Positions 44,651 to 59,768 of a DNA stretch of 64,000 nt are shown piece after piece. Location: positions 41,299,739 to 41,363,738 of the forward strand of contig NC_089749.1 of NCBI RefSeq assembly GCF_040412425.1, in the 5' to 3' direction. Below the pieces are notes generated by a model. The model searched no databases. It was given only the letters and a program-made list of their open reading frames with translations, and was not told the origin of the DNA. This DNA comes from Macrobrachium rosenbergii (Eukaryota > Arthropoda > Malacostraca > Decapoda > Palaemonidae). Position numbers and translations under genes: made by a program. The stretch's first letter is position 1. Each line of letters opens with the position of its first letter.

Positions 44651-46990
44651 ATTTACCTTCTACAATACATGTTTCCCCATTTTTTATCTAAAAAATAACA
44701 ATGTATATCCAAATACCTATAACCATTATTTACAATTACTGAGCCTTCCAACCATTACCTAACTGCATAAAGAAAAGACAAGTTTAAAGTTCAATGAAAA
44801 CAAAAAAGAAACTAGCTCTCACTATCATTTCTTGGATTCAAAAACCATAATTATGAGCCAGGCCTTGCAATTAATCCATCAGATCCATGATAATTCAAAA
44901 GATTTCCTTTCCGGCTTTTCACAAATTCCAGAGGCATAGAGAAATTTAAAAAATGAGAGATCTGGATCGAGACAGACTGACAGTTCCCCAAAACAGACCG
45001 AAACAGACTGACTAAACTGCAAACCAAATTAAATCTAAAATACTTGTTTATACAGTATATGTATAGAAGACTAAAATGACCTACAGTATTATTTCTAGAC
45101 CATTGTTTCCTTGTATGCTTGGCCATTAAGCCATTGCCCATCACCAGTGACGACATTATCATGTACGACATGTTGACTTGCAACATTTTGACTGTGGCAA
45201 CATTTTGACTGTGACAGCATATTGATGCTTGGCATTTTTTCGCGCAACATTTTGATGGGCTACATTTTGACATGAAACCCTATGTTCTGGTTCGTTTACA
45301 GAATGGTGTTCATTCCTCTGCATGATCTTTGTCTCAGGATGCAAATCTGGCCAATGACGCTTCTTACGTCCTTATGCCAGTTCCAAAGGGGAGTCTGACT
45401 CCGCAGAGGTAGGCCTACTTCTCTTCTGTTGGTATTCATTGAGCCCTGCCTATTTGTGGTCTCCTATGGGCTGGGAAGGGCTATTTGGAGAGTCTGCTCC
45501 ATTTCAATTCCCACTCCTACTCTCCCGTACCTGTTCCATCATGCTACCCATCCTGCTCACGCCCTGTGATTCTTTGTTGAGGGTCTGCCACGACGCCAAC
45601 AACACCTCCCACGGAAATTCCTTAGGTACAGAAGAAAAAGGAAAAAAAAAAAAATGTTCTCACCAGGCATGATGGGTAACGGAGGAGTATGGATGGGTAG
45701 CGTGGGTGAGGGAGAAGGGATGCAGGTGATGTAGGGGGAAGATTCTCTGAAACTGACAAAGCTTCTTTCTCCACCTTTTCTCATATTTTTCCCACTGAGA
45801 AAGTGGCCATTTTTCACACACTCTACAAGTGGACTCCTGGGAACATTCAAGTCCCCTAAAAGAAATACAAAATGAAGGGGGTCGACTAACACAGGCAACA
45901 TGAATTTTCTAAATGATTTGTCTTTGCTTGTGCTTGTCGTAATTCATGTTTCCCATTTTCTTCCACGGTGAGGGCAGAAACAGGAACCCACTTCTATATC
46001 ACTTGCTGGGGTTCTGCACTTAGAAAACAATCCACACTTTTCCCAACAAAGTTGGTGAATCTTCACAACACTGCACTCCATAGTGTTCCATATAAGATTT
46101 GTATAATACTGTACTTATTAATACAGTCAAATTTCTTTGTCGAAAGTCAGGTAAGACTAAATAACTTGCCACAACAGCGCTTGATCATGTGATCAAGTCA
46201 CTCTGGTTATCTCTTCTGTTTCGCTGATCGAGACTTAATTTCTTATAAGCCAGTAACGAAACTTTGACACAGACCGGCAAAAAATCAGTAGTATGCAAAG
46301 GGAAAAGAACAAACCCACATAAAAACACACAAAGTTAAAGAGACCACGAGATGCAGTAGCGTCTAGGTATGTTGTATCACGCACTCGGCTGGAAAGCAAT
46401 TGAACATGCGTGGTAGGATCAGACCAGGGTAGACTAGGATAAGCAGGAAACTAGTGGATTTCAGTAGAATGAGTCTATATTCAGTCGAGGCATGCGAAGC
46501 ACAATGGAAATCTCCTATATATGAAGGTGTAGGGAGGATTCGTATTGGAACAAATTAGGTTTTCCCAGTTCATTATTATTGTTAAGCAGTTTAACCAGAA
46601 GTCAAAGTTAAAATGTTTAACTCTTATAGGTCTGTTCCAAATGGCTTGTCTTTAATAACAGAATTCAGATTTAATCTAATAACTTGCAAATCTTTTATAA
46701 CTCAACAGTCAGTCAGATATAAGGTACATCAGCAAGAGAGTGACACCTGAAACCAAGTGCTGTACTGTAGGTGGTGCAGAAATGGTATTATAGTCTTACC
46801 CAAGGATGTTCTTTGCACTCCTTGATATGCAACTCCTGTCTCTGAGTCTTCTAACTTAAATTCTTGGTTGGCTGATGCTTGGTAATAGGTTCTTGTACAG
46901 CAGTGGCTTGTACCTTATCTATAAAGCAAAACCTTTATAATAACGGTTATTATGTGGTTTGTTTATCAAAGGATACAATAAAAATAAGCT
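44651..46990. other. AT-rich, no supported gene
   Basis: A degenerate tandem of 17-20 base units around ACATTTTGACTGTGGCA lies at about 45165-45290. A minus ORF at 45901-45557 and a plus ORF at 45439-45672 overlap each other and lack recognisable motifs. Around 45660-45760 the DNA is purine-rich (GGGTGAGGGAGAAGGG). Confidence 0.35.
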
Positions 46991-49900
46991 CACTGTAAAA
47001 ATATTTATTTGTCCTTCACAGACATGGCAGCAGCAGTAGCAGCAGCTACAACAATAATAATAACAACAACAACCTTTGGAGGTGATAAAAGTATTGCTAC
47101 AGCAGGGGGAAGTGTCCACTAATTGACAGGGCTAGACTCTAGAATATAAGTTTAGCAGTAGAACACTAATCATACAGTAAAAGACTAAATGCATTTTCAA
47201 TCATATGGAAAGGATCAGCTACAATACAGCAAACTCAAAAGATAGGTGAACACTTCCAAGCCCCATCTCCCCCTTATCCACAAAATAAGCCTCCCTTCAT
47301 TATGAAAAATTGATGAGCACCTCCCTGTCACAGGGTGCTGTGACACAAACAAAATTTTCACATGTTACCATCACTCAACTCCTGTGCTACAACAATTGAC
47401 TGTTTCACAGTATTTCTTTATTAGACTTAAACTGCAAGTAAACAGCACTGCTTCTCTTCTGTCTCTTGATTAATTCATTTTTAATTACAGTTTAACAGCT
47501 CTGACCATTAAAATTAGTAAATGTAAAATACTGTAGGCTATTACAAAAATACACAAGACTTGAACACTACACAAGTAATCTGATCGAAAAAAAAAAAATA
47601 CAATTACCAGTAATTCAGTTTACATAAAAATATTGCACCACTGAATATGAGAAACTACCAAATCACGACTCTCAGTTTCACATTACTGTACCATGCTAAC
47701 TTGTATTGGTGGATGACCAAATACTATGTATTTTCTTGAACAACAATACTCTAAAAAGGGAAGTACTTTCCTTAAAACTGAAAATTTAAATCCACCATAA
47801 AAATTTTTCATGCAACGTGACTTACCTTTTTAGCAAGATGAATACAAAACTGCCTGAACACTACATAAAGGTACAGTATACACAGTGGCAGGGCAGTTCT
47901 TTTCTGTAGCACTCTCAGAAAGAAATAACCCTAGGACATAACTAGCTATTCAAGGAATATCTTTGGTACACTATGACCTCTCATCAATAATTGTTTAAAT
48001 TCAAAACTACACTAGCCACTCACGTACTGCACTACGTTACAGTACAGTACCGTACTGTAAGAAAGAATGTCTGTATAACAAATGACGACAGAGGTGACAA
48101 AGAGGGAGATACTGAAAAATGACAGGCACCTGTCCTGTCAATCCAAAGGGTTTTTTTTGTACAATGGTCCCTATAATTTGGCAGACAAAATTTCGACACC
48201 TGCAGGGTCTTTCATCAGAAGTCTTGTTAATGATCCTGATACACCACTGAACATTCTTGTATAATTTGCTAATGCTTCAGAATGGAAGATTTTCTTTCTA
48301 CAATATTTGGTGTGATTCAACAGGCCCATATGTGACCAGTGAACAAGTCTGTTAATAGAACAGACAAAGAAAGTATATTTTATAACAGAGAATAGATTAA
48401 ATTTATCACAGCAAAATAGCACACTATTTAAGACAAGCTCCTTTACAGTGTAGTAAGTAGTAACATGTCTTCGCATTCAAAAGAAACTATGGAATCTATA
48501 ATCAATATATAAATCACCTTGGAAGTATTCAGTAAGAGAGAGATGTAGAATACCAAAAAGTTACTCAAAAGAAATTCTAAATAGCTCTATGTTGTCATGA
48601 AAAACTTAAGCCTTTGTACAAATCTTCTCATCCAATAACTGTTTGAATCCCTTGTACCTTGTAGAATTGCACAATACACAAAAGAAGAAAGAAAATTACT
48701 TTGAAAAGCATGTAATAAAGTTTTTTTAATCATGTTACATATAGCACTAACTCTGAAAATTTCAAATTTCTTGTGTTATGCAAAGGGCCTCTGTGAAATT
48801 CCACCACTCGTGTCTTTCCTGTATCTATTAATTTTAGTTTGATATATTAAAGGACAGCCAGTTCCTTGTCTTAGCAGTGCATAAACAAGTGACAATAAAT
48901 GATTGGGAGCCAACAAAAGATAAATAACAATTCATAAGTTTACCCCAAATGTCTTCACAAGAGGTTAAGATAAGATGTGAGCAAATTAATACAAAATATA
49001 CATGTCAAAAGTATTAAAGTGTTCTAAAAAAAAGCTATTAATATGTTTGTGTAGATACAAAACCTTGTTCTACCCAAAGCAATTTGCAAACTTTGGAAGG
49101 TGCTCAAGGAATGGTGCAATTTTTCTTAATCATTTTAGAATGATAAAACAAATAAATATCAAGTTATATCCAGCCATAATTACATCAGCTTAAAATAAAA
49201 ACTAAATACTGTATCCATATATTACATTTAAATACTGTAGATGAAAAAATAAAGGTAACAGATTTGTCAACATCCAACTTAAAACACAGTAAGCTATCAA
49301 CAGCAAAACCATACTGGGGCTAGTAAACAGATACATATCTTGTTCGCCTGTAGAAACGGTGATATTAACCCTTGTTTACACTTTCCAAGTCCTGGTCTAA
49401 CTACCTTACCACATCATTCCCAAGCCTTCCCTACTAATGTTGGCTTGAAAGGTACATGGAATGTAACCATACACTTTCTTTAAAAAATTTACTGACAATT
49501 TTACTTTTGTGCTGGAGTCTTCATTTCTGCACTGATCCTTCCTCTTGGAAACAAGCACTGCTTCAGGTTTGTTTTTTTAAGAAGCACAACCATTGCAAGC
49601 CTTGTAATTATTTTACAAAGTTATACTCGAGAGATTTTTCACTTTTCAAGTCCAAATGATTTTTTTACATCACCAGTATGGTTTCTGGAAAACTTTTAGT
49701 TACTGAGATTTTTCAATTTTATTTGCTGGGCTCCCTTATGGGAACAAGATTCTTTTAGCCACACTCCTCACTTTCTTTCCCCTTCCTAGCAAAATAATAT
49801 TTTATTTTTTCTCTCTAATTGCTTTATAATTTGCTACTGTGAAACGTAAAATTGCTCATAAGATTATTGTGCTGTTCCTTGGGATTTTGTCTTGTCATAT

Positions 49901-52900
49901 GTTTTCTTTATCAGTGATCAGTGTCTGGCAAACTCATTGCCTGTATGCACTTAACCAACATTACTTAACCCTCTACAACTCTTGTAACATCAAATAACAA
50001 TCATCTTCTGCCGTTTGAATTCAGTTCTGTATTGAGATGATTCAACATGAAGACCAAATAATTCACCAAATTTTAATGATTTCAAAATTTTTCCCTTCCC
50101 TCTTGTCTGCTCTCATTCAACTCATTTTGGAGTAATGAAATCTCCTATCTCCTCTATTAACAATGTTTGTTCACATTTCATCCAACTTGTTTTGGAGAGT
50201 TCATAAACTGTTTGCCAAACCCAGTTCTAAAAATTTACATACTGCCAGGAAAAATCTTTTTGGTTATTAAATACTTAAAATTTGTATAGTCTAATTTTCT
50301 TGTTTGTAATTTTATTTTTATATGTGAGGTGTATTTTTCTTTACCAAAAGCAAGATCATTTATTTAACAGTAAGTTATTCTTTAATATTTGGTATAAAGC
50401 TGTCATAAGTAACAATGGCTCCAGACACAGTTGTTTGGTCCATTCAATAAGTCGACTGTAAGTAAAGAATGGCAACTGTATTGGAGAAAAGCAAACCTTT
50501 ATATTATCATCTCTGCCATTACCACTGAAATGTGACACAAAACAAATATGGGAAAATATATTATTAACAGATTCATTAGAAATGCACTGTCTCAACATAT
50601 TTTTCTCTATGTTACATTACAGTGATAATGGCAAAGATAAAAACATAAAAGCTTTACTTTTCTCCAGCAACTTATCACACAAAGTAAGTGACTGTATCTA
50701 GATACAGTGTATTCCTCATAACTTTATTCCCACCATTCAAAAATAACTTTCACTTGAAAAAATGATCTTGCTTCTAATAAAAAATATACACCTCAATTAT
50801 ATAAAAAAAAATATAAACAAGGAAGTTAGGGCCATATAATTATAAATTATTTAATATGCCAAAAATATTTTAAATAAAAATTAATGTGAATTTTAATACT
50901 ATTATTGTATTCACATTAGCTTACCTGGTACATTTACCCTTCTGTCTCACAGAAGTGGCTTAAAGGATTTAGGTTTCACTGAAGTCTATGTTCCCTAAAC
51001 TGTATTTTAGCGCTGTGCAGAAATACAAAGAAAGAAACATTCTTGATGGCTCAATCTGCTGGCAGACAAGCTTAACACTTCACACAAAATGTAGGTCTTC
51101 AAATGCTTGTAACTATTTGTTTGGTTTCCTTTTATAGCTATATTTTATCTTTTTTAATTTTATCTTAACAAAACTGTCAACCTGATGACAAGGCCAAGTT
51201 CCTGACAACTAGATACGAATGGTGCCATATCTAGAAATCAACTTCACCATCTTGCAAGGGTGAGAAAGACATTTATCATTACAAAAAAATATCTCAGAGT
51301 TCCGACCAAGAAGAGGAAGTACAACCATTTTACCTCCAGTTCTGCAAAGCGCAAATGATATACATTAGGACATCTGTAAGAGCTGATTTTTGGAGTTTCC
51401 AGCTGAAAGTCTACTGCAAGTTTCTTGATTTTCATCAACCTCCCAAAATGCTAAACTACAGTATATACTTGATCTGTGGGACATGAGAAGTGTACAGAGG
51501 CAGCACTGACTTCTACTGAATAATCACAGATGAAGACAAGGATCACATATTTCAAACAGGAAAGGGATCACATACATCAAAAGATGAAAGATAAATCAAA
51601 CGAAAAGCACAAAAGCATGAAAATATGTGCAGAAAACAACAGGAAATACTTTTCATAAAGGCAAAAGCAATGATGAAATGAGAAAAATTTAAAAAGAAAC
51701 TTCAGAATAAAGAGGTTGGGGCAGGGGCTATGAACTTCACTACAAGGTAGAACAGTAAGAATTTAGGTGTCTCAAAGCTGTAATAATAGCATTTGAAGAA
51801 CCCAATAAAAAAATTTGAGGTTATATTATCATACTTTCATAATTCATGAGAATTAAATTTCCAAAATATGGTATTTAATGCCATAAACAGCCTTCAGGCA
51901 ACAGAAGCAGAATACTCCTACCCTTATTTCAGTAAAAGATCTATCAACTTGTACAAGATTTGGAGGTAAATATGCCAAATATGAATACTGGTTTTGACTG
52001 CAAAGCCATATTCATTGAACAAGCCAAGATTTTGCATTCACATATGACCAGTGGATCTTCATCAAAAGTTTTCACTAAATATCCTACTTTTCCATTTTTT
52101 TATTAGTCCTATAAATCTGGCAAAAATTATACAGAAATGTTACATAGCTTGTGAATATATGGTAAACTTGTACAATCGATATCAAGCATTTCCAATTACA
52201 GCCACAGTCTCGAAAAAGTATATTTTTTTGTAGATTTTCATCTGCATTATACAACCTGATAACTGTATCTTTTGTAATGACCCAACTTAATTCTTAAAAT
52301 CATTAAGAACATCAACTTCACATTACACAAACAGTAACTTCAGTACAGTGGTGCATTGAGCAACATGGTTTGTGAAAGTTTCCCCTTCAGACAGTACCTA
52401 TGAACTGTAAGACACAAATCTAATCTATAATAGTACTGCAAAGCTATAAATATATCATTAACAACTGCGGCCTGTATAAGTCAAGACCTCTCTTACAGAA
52501 AAAAAGTGTCTATATTCTACACACAGAGCAACATAATAGAAAATTCTAATTAGAATAGTGCATATACAACAGACGTCCTTCACATGCCAAAGCCATATGG
52601 TGGAAATGTAGAGGATCACAGGAAATGATAAAAAATAAACATGAAAGAGAGATTCAAGTAAAATAAAATACTCCATTTTTGTAAATCAACAGTCACCTTA
52701 CATCTCCCCTAAGAACCAGACAAATCTCTGGGTAATACACTATTACTAACAAGAAAAGATACATAATACCATAAAAACACAGTACCTACAACAGAAGTGT
52801 GATAATGCACCAGGGCTTAAAGGTTTCTGGGACATTTATGTCTGTGACATGGAACAGTCAAAATTTTGAAACAAAATTCTCTGCTATTTTGCACTCATAA

Positions 52901-55900
52901 TTCCACAAGAAACTGTACAAAGATATAAAGGCTTTACAGCTTGAAAAAAAGAATTTTTTTATTGCTCAAGATGATTTTCTCTTTCAATTTTGAGCCACAA
53001 CACTAATTTCAACAATGAGTCTACTGTTCTTTAACTGAACAAATACACAGTAATTACCATGCAAAATAAAGACACTAGATTTTTTCCATAAAATATAACA
53101 ATAAATACAATACTGAACATTTAAAATATTTACTATTTAGCACACAGAAAAGCCCAGAGTAGGTCTGTAGTCTGGTTAAATTATTTTCTATAACCATACA
53201 GAAGGGAATGCAATTTTTAGAATGGTTGACACTGATTTCAAAAATAAAAATGTCAACTAATTAAAAGGGCCATTCCTTCTCCCATGCCTTGTAATAATTC
53301 TGTCTTCACATCCTCAGATGCTTGTGTGATGAATTTCTTCTCTATCTGATTCATCATAAGAACTAGCCTTGCATTTTCTTAGGGAAAACATGCAATGCAA
53401 TATCTACAGAAATGTTTAATACTAGAATATGTTGTGTCTTAATTGAAATGAATGCTGGAATGAATGGAATTAAGAGTTGCCATGTAAGTTGTGTAGAAAA
53501 CAAGTTACTGTATTGCACAATGATGTCAGTTGATGCCACTGGTGAGAATAAAAATGGAGCATACTAAAAAAAAGTGAATAATTTTAGTTCCTTCTTCAAC
53601 CTACAAAACAATGAAAAGCAGCTATTAGCACACACTTGTGGAATATGTTTACTCAGAATCTTAAATAACATTAACTGACAAAAACATTACTTTCTTGTAC
53701 TATACTTATGCAGGTATATTTCCTAGTAAGGACTACCTTCATTGTAAATACGACTGAAACTTCTTATTTGTACCTGGAAAAATGTGAAACCTCAACCACT
53801 GGGGAGCAAGTCCAGGTTCCCTGTAGAGAATGATTCAACCCAAATACTGTACTTTATGTTCTCAACAGAATAAAATAATGGACAGTATATTACAAGACCT
53901 TTCAAAATTTTGTAAAACTTAACAAAATACAGAACTCAGCATCTGAAAAAAATTTTCTTTAATGATATCAAAGATGATAAACTCACAAAATGTAACTTTT
54001 TCATATCACAGTATATTTCACATTAATAGGGAGTATTAAGATAAAAACTGTTGGTGTACAGATGAAACCACAATATTTCCATCAAATTCAGCATTTCCTC
54101 ATTATAAATATATTTTCATATGATGTATTAAAAAGTGTATAAGCAATAAACCTAATACAATCATCTACAGCCATCAGCATGTAAAACCACACTCTTTTTA
54201 ACACAGTATAGCCGTAGTAAAAAGTTAACAGTTCTTGAAAACATGAATAGCAGATGCGCTTTCTTTATTTTACGGAAGGGAGTTGAGAGAAAGGTGATTG
54301 CAAGTCATGAGGTGTGAATACTCTAACAACTACAAATTACTAGCCAAGAATTAGAGCTTATGTAATGCCAAAAAAAAAGAAATAGTCACATTAAAACTGA
54401 GCTTTTGATAACATGCAGTTTTATCATTAATTTCAAAGATTCAATGCCCTTTTCCCAATGAGTTGTAAAATAACAAGAAGTTAATTTTTATAATATGAAA
54501 TATTGTATTCTGCTTTATAAGAAAGAAGGAAATGCTAACATCACATACAATCGTGTACCTCAGCCTTCAAATATTTTCTTCCCACAACTACCCTTGAAAC
54601 TTTGACTCTTTTGGAAGCACAGCAGGGTAAACAGACCACAGAAAGGCAGCAAATGTAAAAATGACTTTCTTTCATAAATATGGATCATTGGCCTTCCTAA
54701 AATCTCTTTTGCAGTTGGGGAAGCATTTCATGAACAGTACCCTTAATCATTACTTAATGAAATTAGATCTTTGTGCACCGAATATAACCATCAGAGAAAC
54801 TGCTCATACCATGGTAAGCAAATATTGAAGTTACAGCATCATGTCAAACTTCACATTCTTTCATGGCAATACCACAACTACTGTCCTTCTTTAACAATAA
54901 ATGGTAACTCCATTTGTGTATAAACTGTTATTACTGCAATAATTTTATCATTTTGACAATGAACAAAATTTATGAATATGTAAAAGTAACCTTTGCTGCA
55001 AACAAATGTCATACCATCATACACATGAAGATTCTATTTATACTTTTTACTATCACTATTGAGACATGATGCACAAATAAGATATTTATGTTGCTCTGTG
55101 GCAGAGGATACTACAACAAACAGAAACATCACATAAGTCCAAATTTGAAGGTGATTGCAGAAGTATCTATTTTCTCTTGACTGCTGCATGAGGATGAGGT
55201 ATTGCAAAGAAAAATTATCTCACGTAAAATGAAAATACTGAGACTTCAACATAAGAATGCAAAGGTATTTCAAGAGATCAAGGGGAACAGATTATGGAAA
55301 ACCAAGATCAACTGTGATGAGATTTAAGCCACTTAAATAGCAAAAATTTAAAATTTCTGTATACACTGGTGAAAAAACTGGAACTAACGAATCCCATGCA
55401 TATCCAAAACACATATGAAGCTACAAATATCAGTAAGATTTCTATCCTCCACTTTGGTGTCAGTTCAAATTCATACCCAAGAAATGCCACATGCAGAGGC
55501 AAAACGGTTGGGGCATGTAATGAATAGCTAATATTATGTCATGTTAAGAGAAGACTCCCAGAGAGGAGGAAAATGCTTGGTCTTTCAAGATGTGATTCAA
55601 ACAGCATGTCAATACTGTCTACAGTATATGAAAAGCCTATAAATTGTACATAAAATACGGCAACTTCTTGATTACACGAGGGTGAAATGCTACAATCACA
55701 GCAGGAAACCATTCAGTAAAAGAACCAGCAAGTTTACTTTGACAAATTCATACTCAGACAGAAAAATTAAATACTAAATATTTTTGTCAGTGTAAAAATT
55801 TTCAATTATTTTAAGTAATTTTTACCATTCACAGTAAGGGGCAGATTGAAGATATGGAGAAAATAAAGTACAGCAAACTTGACACCTGTTCATTCCTTGT

Positions 55901-58408
55901 TCTGATAATACATTTTAAACCATAAATGTCAGAGGAAAATTACAGTTCTGTGCAGCTTCATAAAGGACAAACAAGTATTCAAAATTTTTCATTTACTTCA
56001 GAAAGTTATTCTACAATGAAGAGCCAAATACAATTGAAAGACACTGCTTAAATACAGTAGCTTCTTTATCTATTACCCATTATCATCAGTTTTAGAAGTT
56101 TTGATATAGGATCAAGAACTAATTTTATGGACTCTTATAATTAGATTAGGAATGACAACACAAACTGGTAAGTGTCGTCTTTATTCAAACTGTTGCACAC
56201 AATTTTACCAAATTTTTAATTTTGAGCAAAATTTAACCATAATGCCTTTTAATATCACATTTAAACACTAAGTAAATTAAAGATTACTTTGCACAAACTG
56301 CATATACATTAACTGTAATTAGTAAATTCAAATCTCAAACATCTTTTGAGCAACATTATATCTTGTAATGTACCTGTACTCAGGATCAACAAAGTTGATA
56401 ATTGTACATGTCAAAATCATACTGGAAGGATTAAAACTGTGTACAAAGGGAAGTGATGCTGAATATATGATACTAATACCGACCCAAAAAATAAGTTATT
56501 TCATCTGGTATTATTTACATAACAACAGACTTAAGCAGTACTCGAATACTATGATTCAAATTTTTGCAGTTATTCACAATAAAGTACAGTACTTGTGAAA
56601 AAAGTAAGTTTTTATTTGTTTCATTAAACAAATCAGTGATTTGGAAAATAGAACTTACATTACAGTATTTGATTATTACAATAAGAAACTCTTATATCCA
56701 AATTTTGAAAATGAACATCTCAAGGTATGCTCTTATATCCAACACTCAATATCATATTTGTGTGATCAGCAATAATTTTTTGGTCAGGCCTCCTCCACTA
56801 GATATAAATTAGTTTAAGGATCAGTACATTATGCTGCAGACCAGAAAGTCTGGGCCACAAATAAATCCTAAAGCCCAGGTTATGAAGGTATATGAATATT
56901 CAAACAACCAATGAAAATAAATTATGAAAAATAATCAAGGGTTGTAAAGAAAATTTCAACTCTGTCACCATTTCATTGCTTCCATCTTTTGGCCTGTGAT
57001 CATAGAGAATTAAAGCATTTCATCACCTACATTTAATCTTATTTCCAGATCTGAAGTGAAGAAGTCACAAAGAGTAATTTTGTATAGTAATGTAAGAGTA
57101 CTTCCTGGGGTACCTTGAGCCACTTCTCATCTCAAACATCCAAAACAGATCTCAGTCATATTAAGATGAGCCTATATTAGGTAATACATATACGCTCATT
57201 TTATGGTTACAACTTCATCATAACTAAACGATATCAACTGGATGTTGAAATCTTTTACTTAAATAACTAAAGCAATCATATTTTTCCTGAGTTGTTTGAA
57301 AAAAATACTATCAAACCAGACAATTAACACTGGTTTTGCTAAGAAAGAGAATAAGACAAAAATAGCTTCCATGACCATTGCACTTATCCTGGAGTTGCAA
57401 GAAATTAGATTTTCCATGGGAAATGCAAATACTGTAATGGATCTACGATGGTGAACAATTAAACTTCAATGGTTTCAGAACGGAAGAATTGATGGAATGT
57501 ACTGTGGTTAAATCACTTCTGATATCGTTTGATTCCCTATGAGAGTCCAGAATGTGGCTCGGAGGCTGTTAAACTGATTTACAATGATAGTGCACAAGTA
57601 CTGATAAAATAAACAGCAGTCAACTGAAAATATTAAAATTTCAGAAATTTGACTCAGCCCAGTACATATAACAAAAGCTGTACTGTAACAATAAAACCAG
57701 GAGTAGGGAGGCCCGCTGCTTCATTACAAATTCACAAATCTTTCAAACAGAAACACAGGACAACAACAACTTAAAACTGTAACTATATTTATGAAAATTA
57801 CTTTATATCATATTCCTCAAAGCAATAAATAAATATGGAATCTATCTGCCAATTTAACAACATTTTCTTTTTCTTAACTATACCATATATATGTTACCAT
57901 ACTAACAAACAACTTTTCAATACTGCATTCTTATATTGCAAAAACATCACATATCTTGCTGTAAGGGTTATAGAAATATGAATAAAACCATTCAAACATT
58001 TGTAGGTGTCTGTTCTGGATACTTATAAGTGTAGTGTGTTCAAGATTATACTTTGCAAATGACTTTACCGTATATAAATACAAATCTATCATAAATAAAA
58101 ATCTCATTAAAAATTTGTCAAATATACAATCTCTGCCTTTATATACAAAAGTAACACTACTTTCTTGGACCCTAGATCCCATCGCACAAATCAAAAGATG
58201 GACAAGATTCATGCCCTTCCTCTCTTATCCCTCAGCTTTGCTAAGAGCATCATTACCTTTTGAAAATGCATAGCAGAAAGGTTACCAGATCACATAATTG
58301 AAAGCCAACATTATCTCTAAATCTGTAACCTTACCACTCACATATCACCAATATGGTAGTCTTTTAACACTGAACCTAAACGATCCCTAAAACATCTTTC
58401 CAACAGGT
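46991..58408 (-). other. Long AT-rich repeat-poor stretch; candidate long 3' UTR and/or intergenic DNA
   Basis: I see no TE protein, LTR, SINE, (AT)n array or credible ORF over more than 11 kb, in sharp contrast to the first 44 kb. It begins with an imperfect CAG/AAC/AAT tract (47026-47072). On the minus strand it lies directly after the stop codon at 58409-58411, and AATAAA-type signals and TGTAAATA (Pumilio-like) words are scattered through it. The ORFs inside (for example 48476-48171, 50598-50356, 55502-55308) have no recognisable content. How far the transcript extends cannot be told from sequence alone. Confidence 0.4.
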
Positions 58409-58871
58409 TTAGGCTATGACACAAGCAGCACTTCCTTCATCTTCAATAACAGGTAAATCTTTCTGGCTACTTGTTAATTCTTCTGAAGATGAATCAAATG
58501 ATGCCTCTTCTGGAAGAGTCTCTACAGTACCTGAACTTTGTCGGGGCATGAGAGACATCTTTGGGACATTTGTTGTTAGCGGTGCCAACGATGACGGTTG
58601 CTGTTGTTGGAACGTTGGGGATTGTTGTAGCTGCTGGCTTGGCAGAAGGGGCTGCTGCTGATTTGCCTGATGTGATGGCGGAGGGGGTGTCGTCTTCACA
58701 GATGACCTAAGAATAGAATCTTGGCTTGGGGAGGGCTCGGACTCATGGCTTGTAGAGGGAGGACGGGAAGAGGGAGGACTGGGAGTCCTTGATGTTTCAC
58801 GAGTACTGGCTAACCGTTCCAAAACTTTCACTTGCCCCATTATTGCTCCAAGAAAGTTTTGATAACCCAAA
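58409..58871 (-). CDS. Terminal coding exon of an unidentified host gene
   Basis: On the minus strand a textbook acceptor (TTTGTTTTCCTTTTTTAG, AG at 58873-58872) precedes the frame LGYQNFLGAIMGQVKVLERL, which runs 153 full codons to TAA (58411-58409). The first base completes a split codon. After a short helical, possibly amphipathic start, the peptide is disordered in type: S/P-rich (SRTPSPPSSRPPSTSHESEP), then Q/P-rich (QQPLLPSQQLQQSP; FQQQQPSS), then acidic (ETLPEEASFDSSSEELTSS), ending DEGSAACVIA. Low complexity of this kind plus the splice site suggests a real C-terminal tail. I do not recognise the protein. Confidence 0.62.
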
Positions 58872-59609
58872 CTAAAAAAGGAAAACAAAGACTTTTAACT
58901 ATTTTTGCATCAACATTCCACTGCTGATATGCATGAAATAATGTTGGGCGATACCCATGTCTCTTTCATTTATTATGACGTGGCACATTGTAGATGGTAC
59001 TTTAGATTCCTTGTAATGGCCCTCCTGCCCAGCTGCACTGCTTTCTGTCTTTTACTTTTTATCTGTTCCCTTTGGTCTCTTCCCACTTAGCTATCCCACT
59101 TCTTCAACTTTACCTTACTCCAATTTTCATCTTTCATTTATTCTTAACGTCCTGATGATGTCATCTGATTTCCAGAAGTGGATATTCTGATGACAGTAGT
59201 GACATCGACAGAAAAATTTTTAATTGTAGTTGTTAATTAGGGTACAGGTTTACAATTCTTTATTCATGATTCTAAAATCCAAAAAGTTCAAAACCAACAT
59301 TCTTTTTTGTAAAGGGAAGTTTCCACTTTTAAATGTCAAATACAGTACTGTATTACAGTTGTACTTAAAAAAATTACAATTTTAATATCTATTTTACCTC
59401 CTATATACAATCATATTGCATATATTATCATCACAGTATTAGAATATAAAATAAGGATATTGCAAACATGTAACATTTGCAGTCTGGTAATAAGTCCATT
59501 CTCAAATCATCAGCTGACTGAGTTTCATCACCATCATCATTGCCATGTGCTGCTAAATGATAGCTGATTGAGTACTACCAACATTCTCACTGCCATTAGT
59601 TCTAGGCGG
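58872..59609 (-). other. Probable intron upstream of the terminal exon
   Basis: It begins at the acceptor above and contains no other exon I can support. The TIR element at 59610 would then lie inside this intron, in the opposite orientation to the gene. Confidence 0.4.
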
Positions 59610-59768
59610 GTCAAAATATGAAAAAAAGGGGGTCAACCCCAACAAATTGCTAGAAATTGTTTTTGCTTGTTTTTGGTTTCCTGATATCTGTAGATTAACA
59701 TACTAAAAGTCTACCAAGATTGGACTACCGGAAAGTGGGTAAAATTGGGTCAGTTCAAAGATGGGCGC
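59610..59768 (+). repeat. Left terminal inverted repeat of the FEN/PIN element
   Basis: Contains GTCAAAATATG, an A/G-rich insertion, CAACCCC, AAATTGCTAGAAATTG, AAAAGTCTACCAAGATTGGA, CTACCGGAAAGTGGG and AAGATGGGCGCC. It aligns by eye to the reverse complement of 62841-62990 with an insertion of about 10 bases near 59622. Confidence 0.7.

Noticed and set aside
45557..45901. 114-codon minus-strand ORF with FLLGDLNVPRSPL
   Set aside because: No other endonuclease or host-domain motif follows, and the overlapping opposite-strand ORF looks equally good; not supported as a gene.
46919..47119. Cysteine/tyrosine-rich small protein
   Set aside because: It is the antisense reading of an imperfect CAG/AAC/AAT microsatellite.
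48171..48476. 101-codon minus-strand ORF
   Set aside because: No recognisable motif, AT-rich codon use like the surrounding non-coding DNA, and no splice context.
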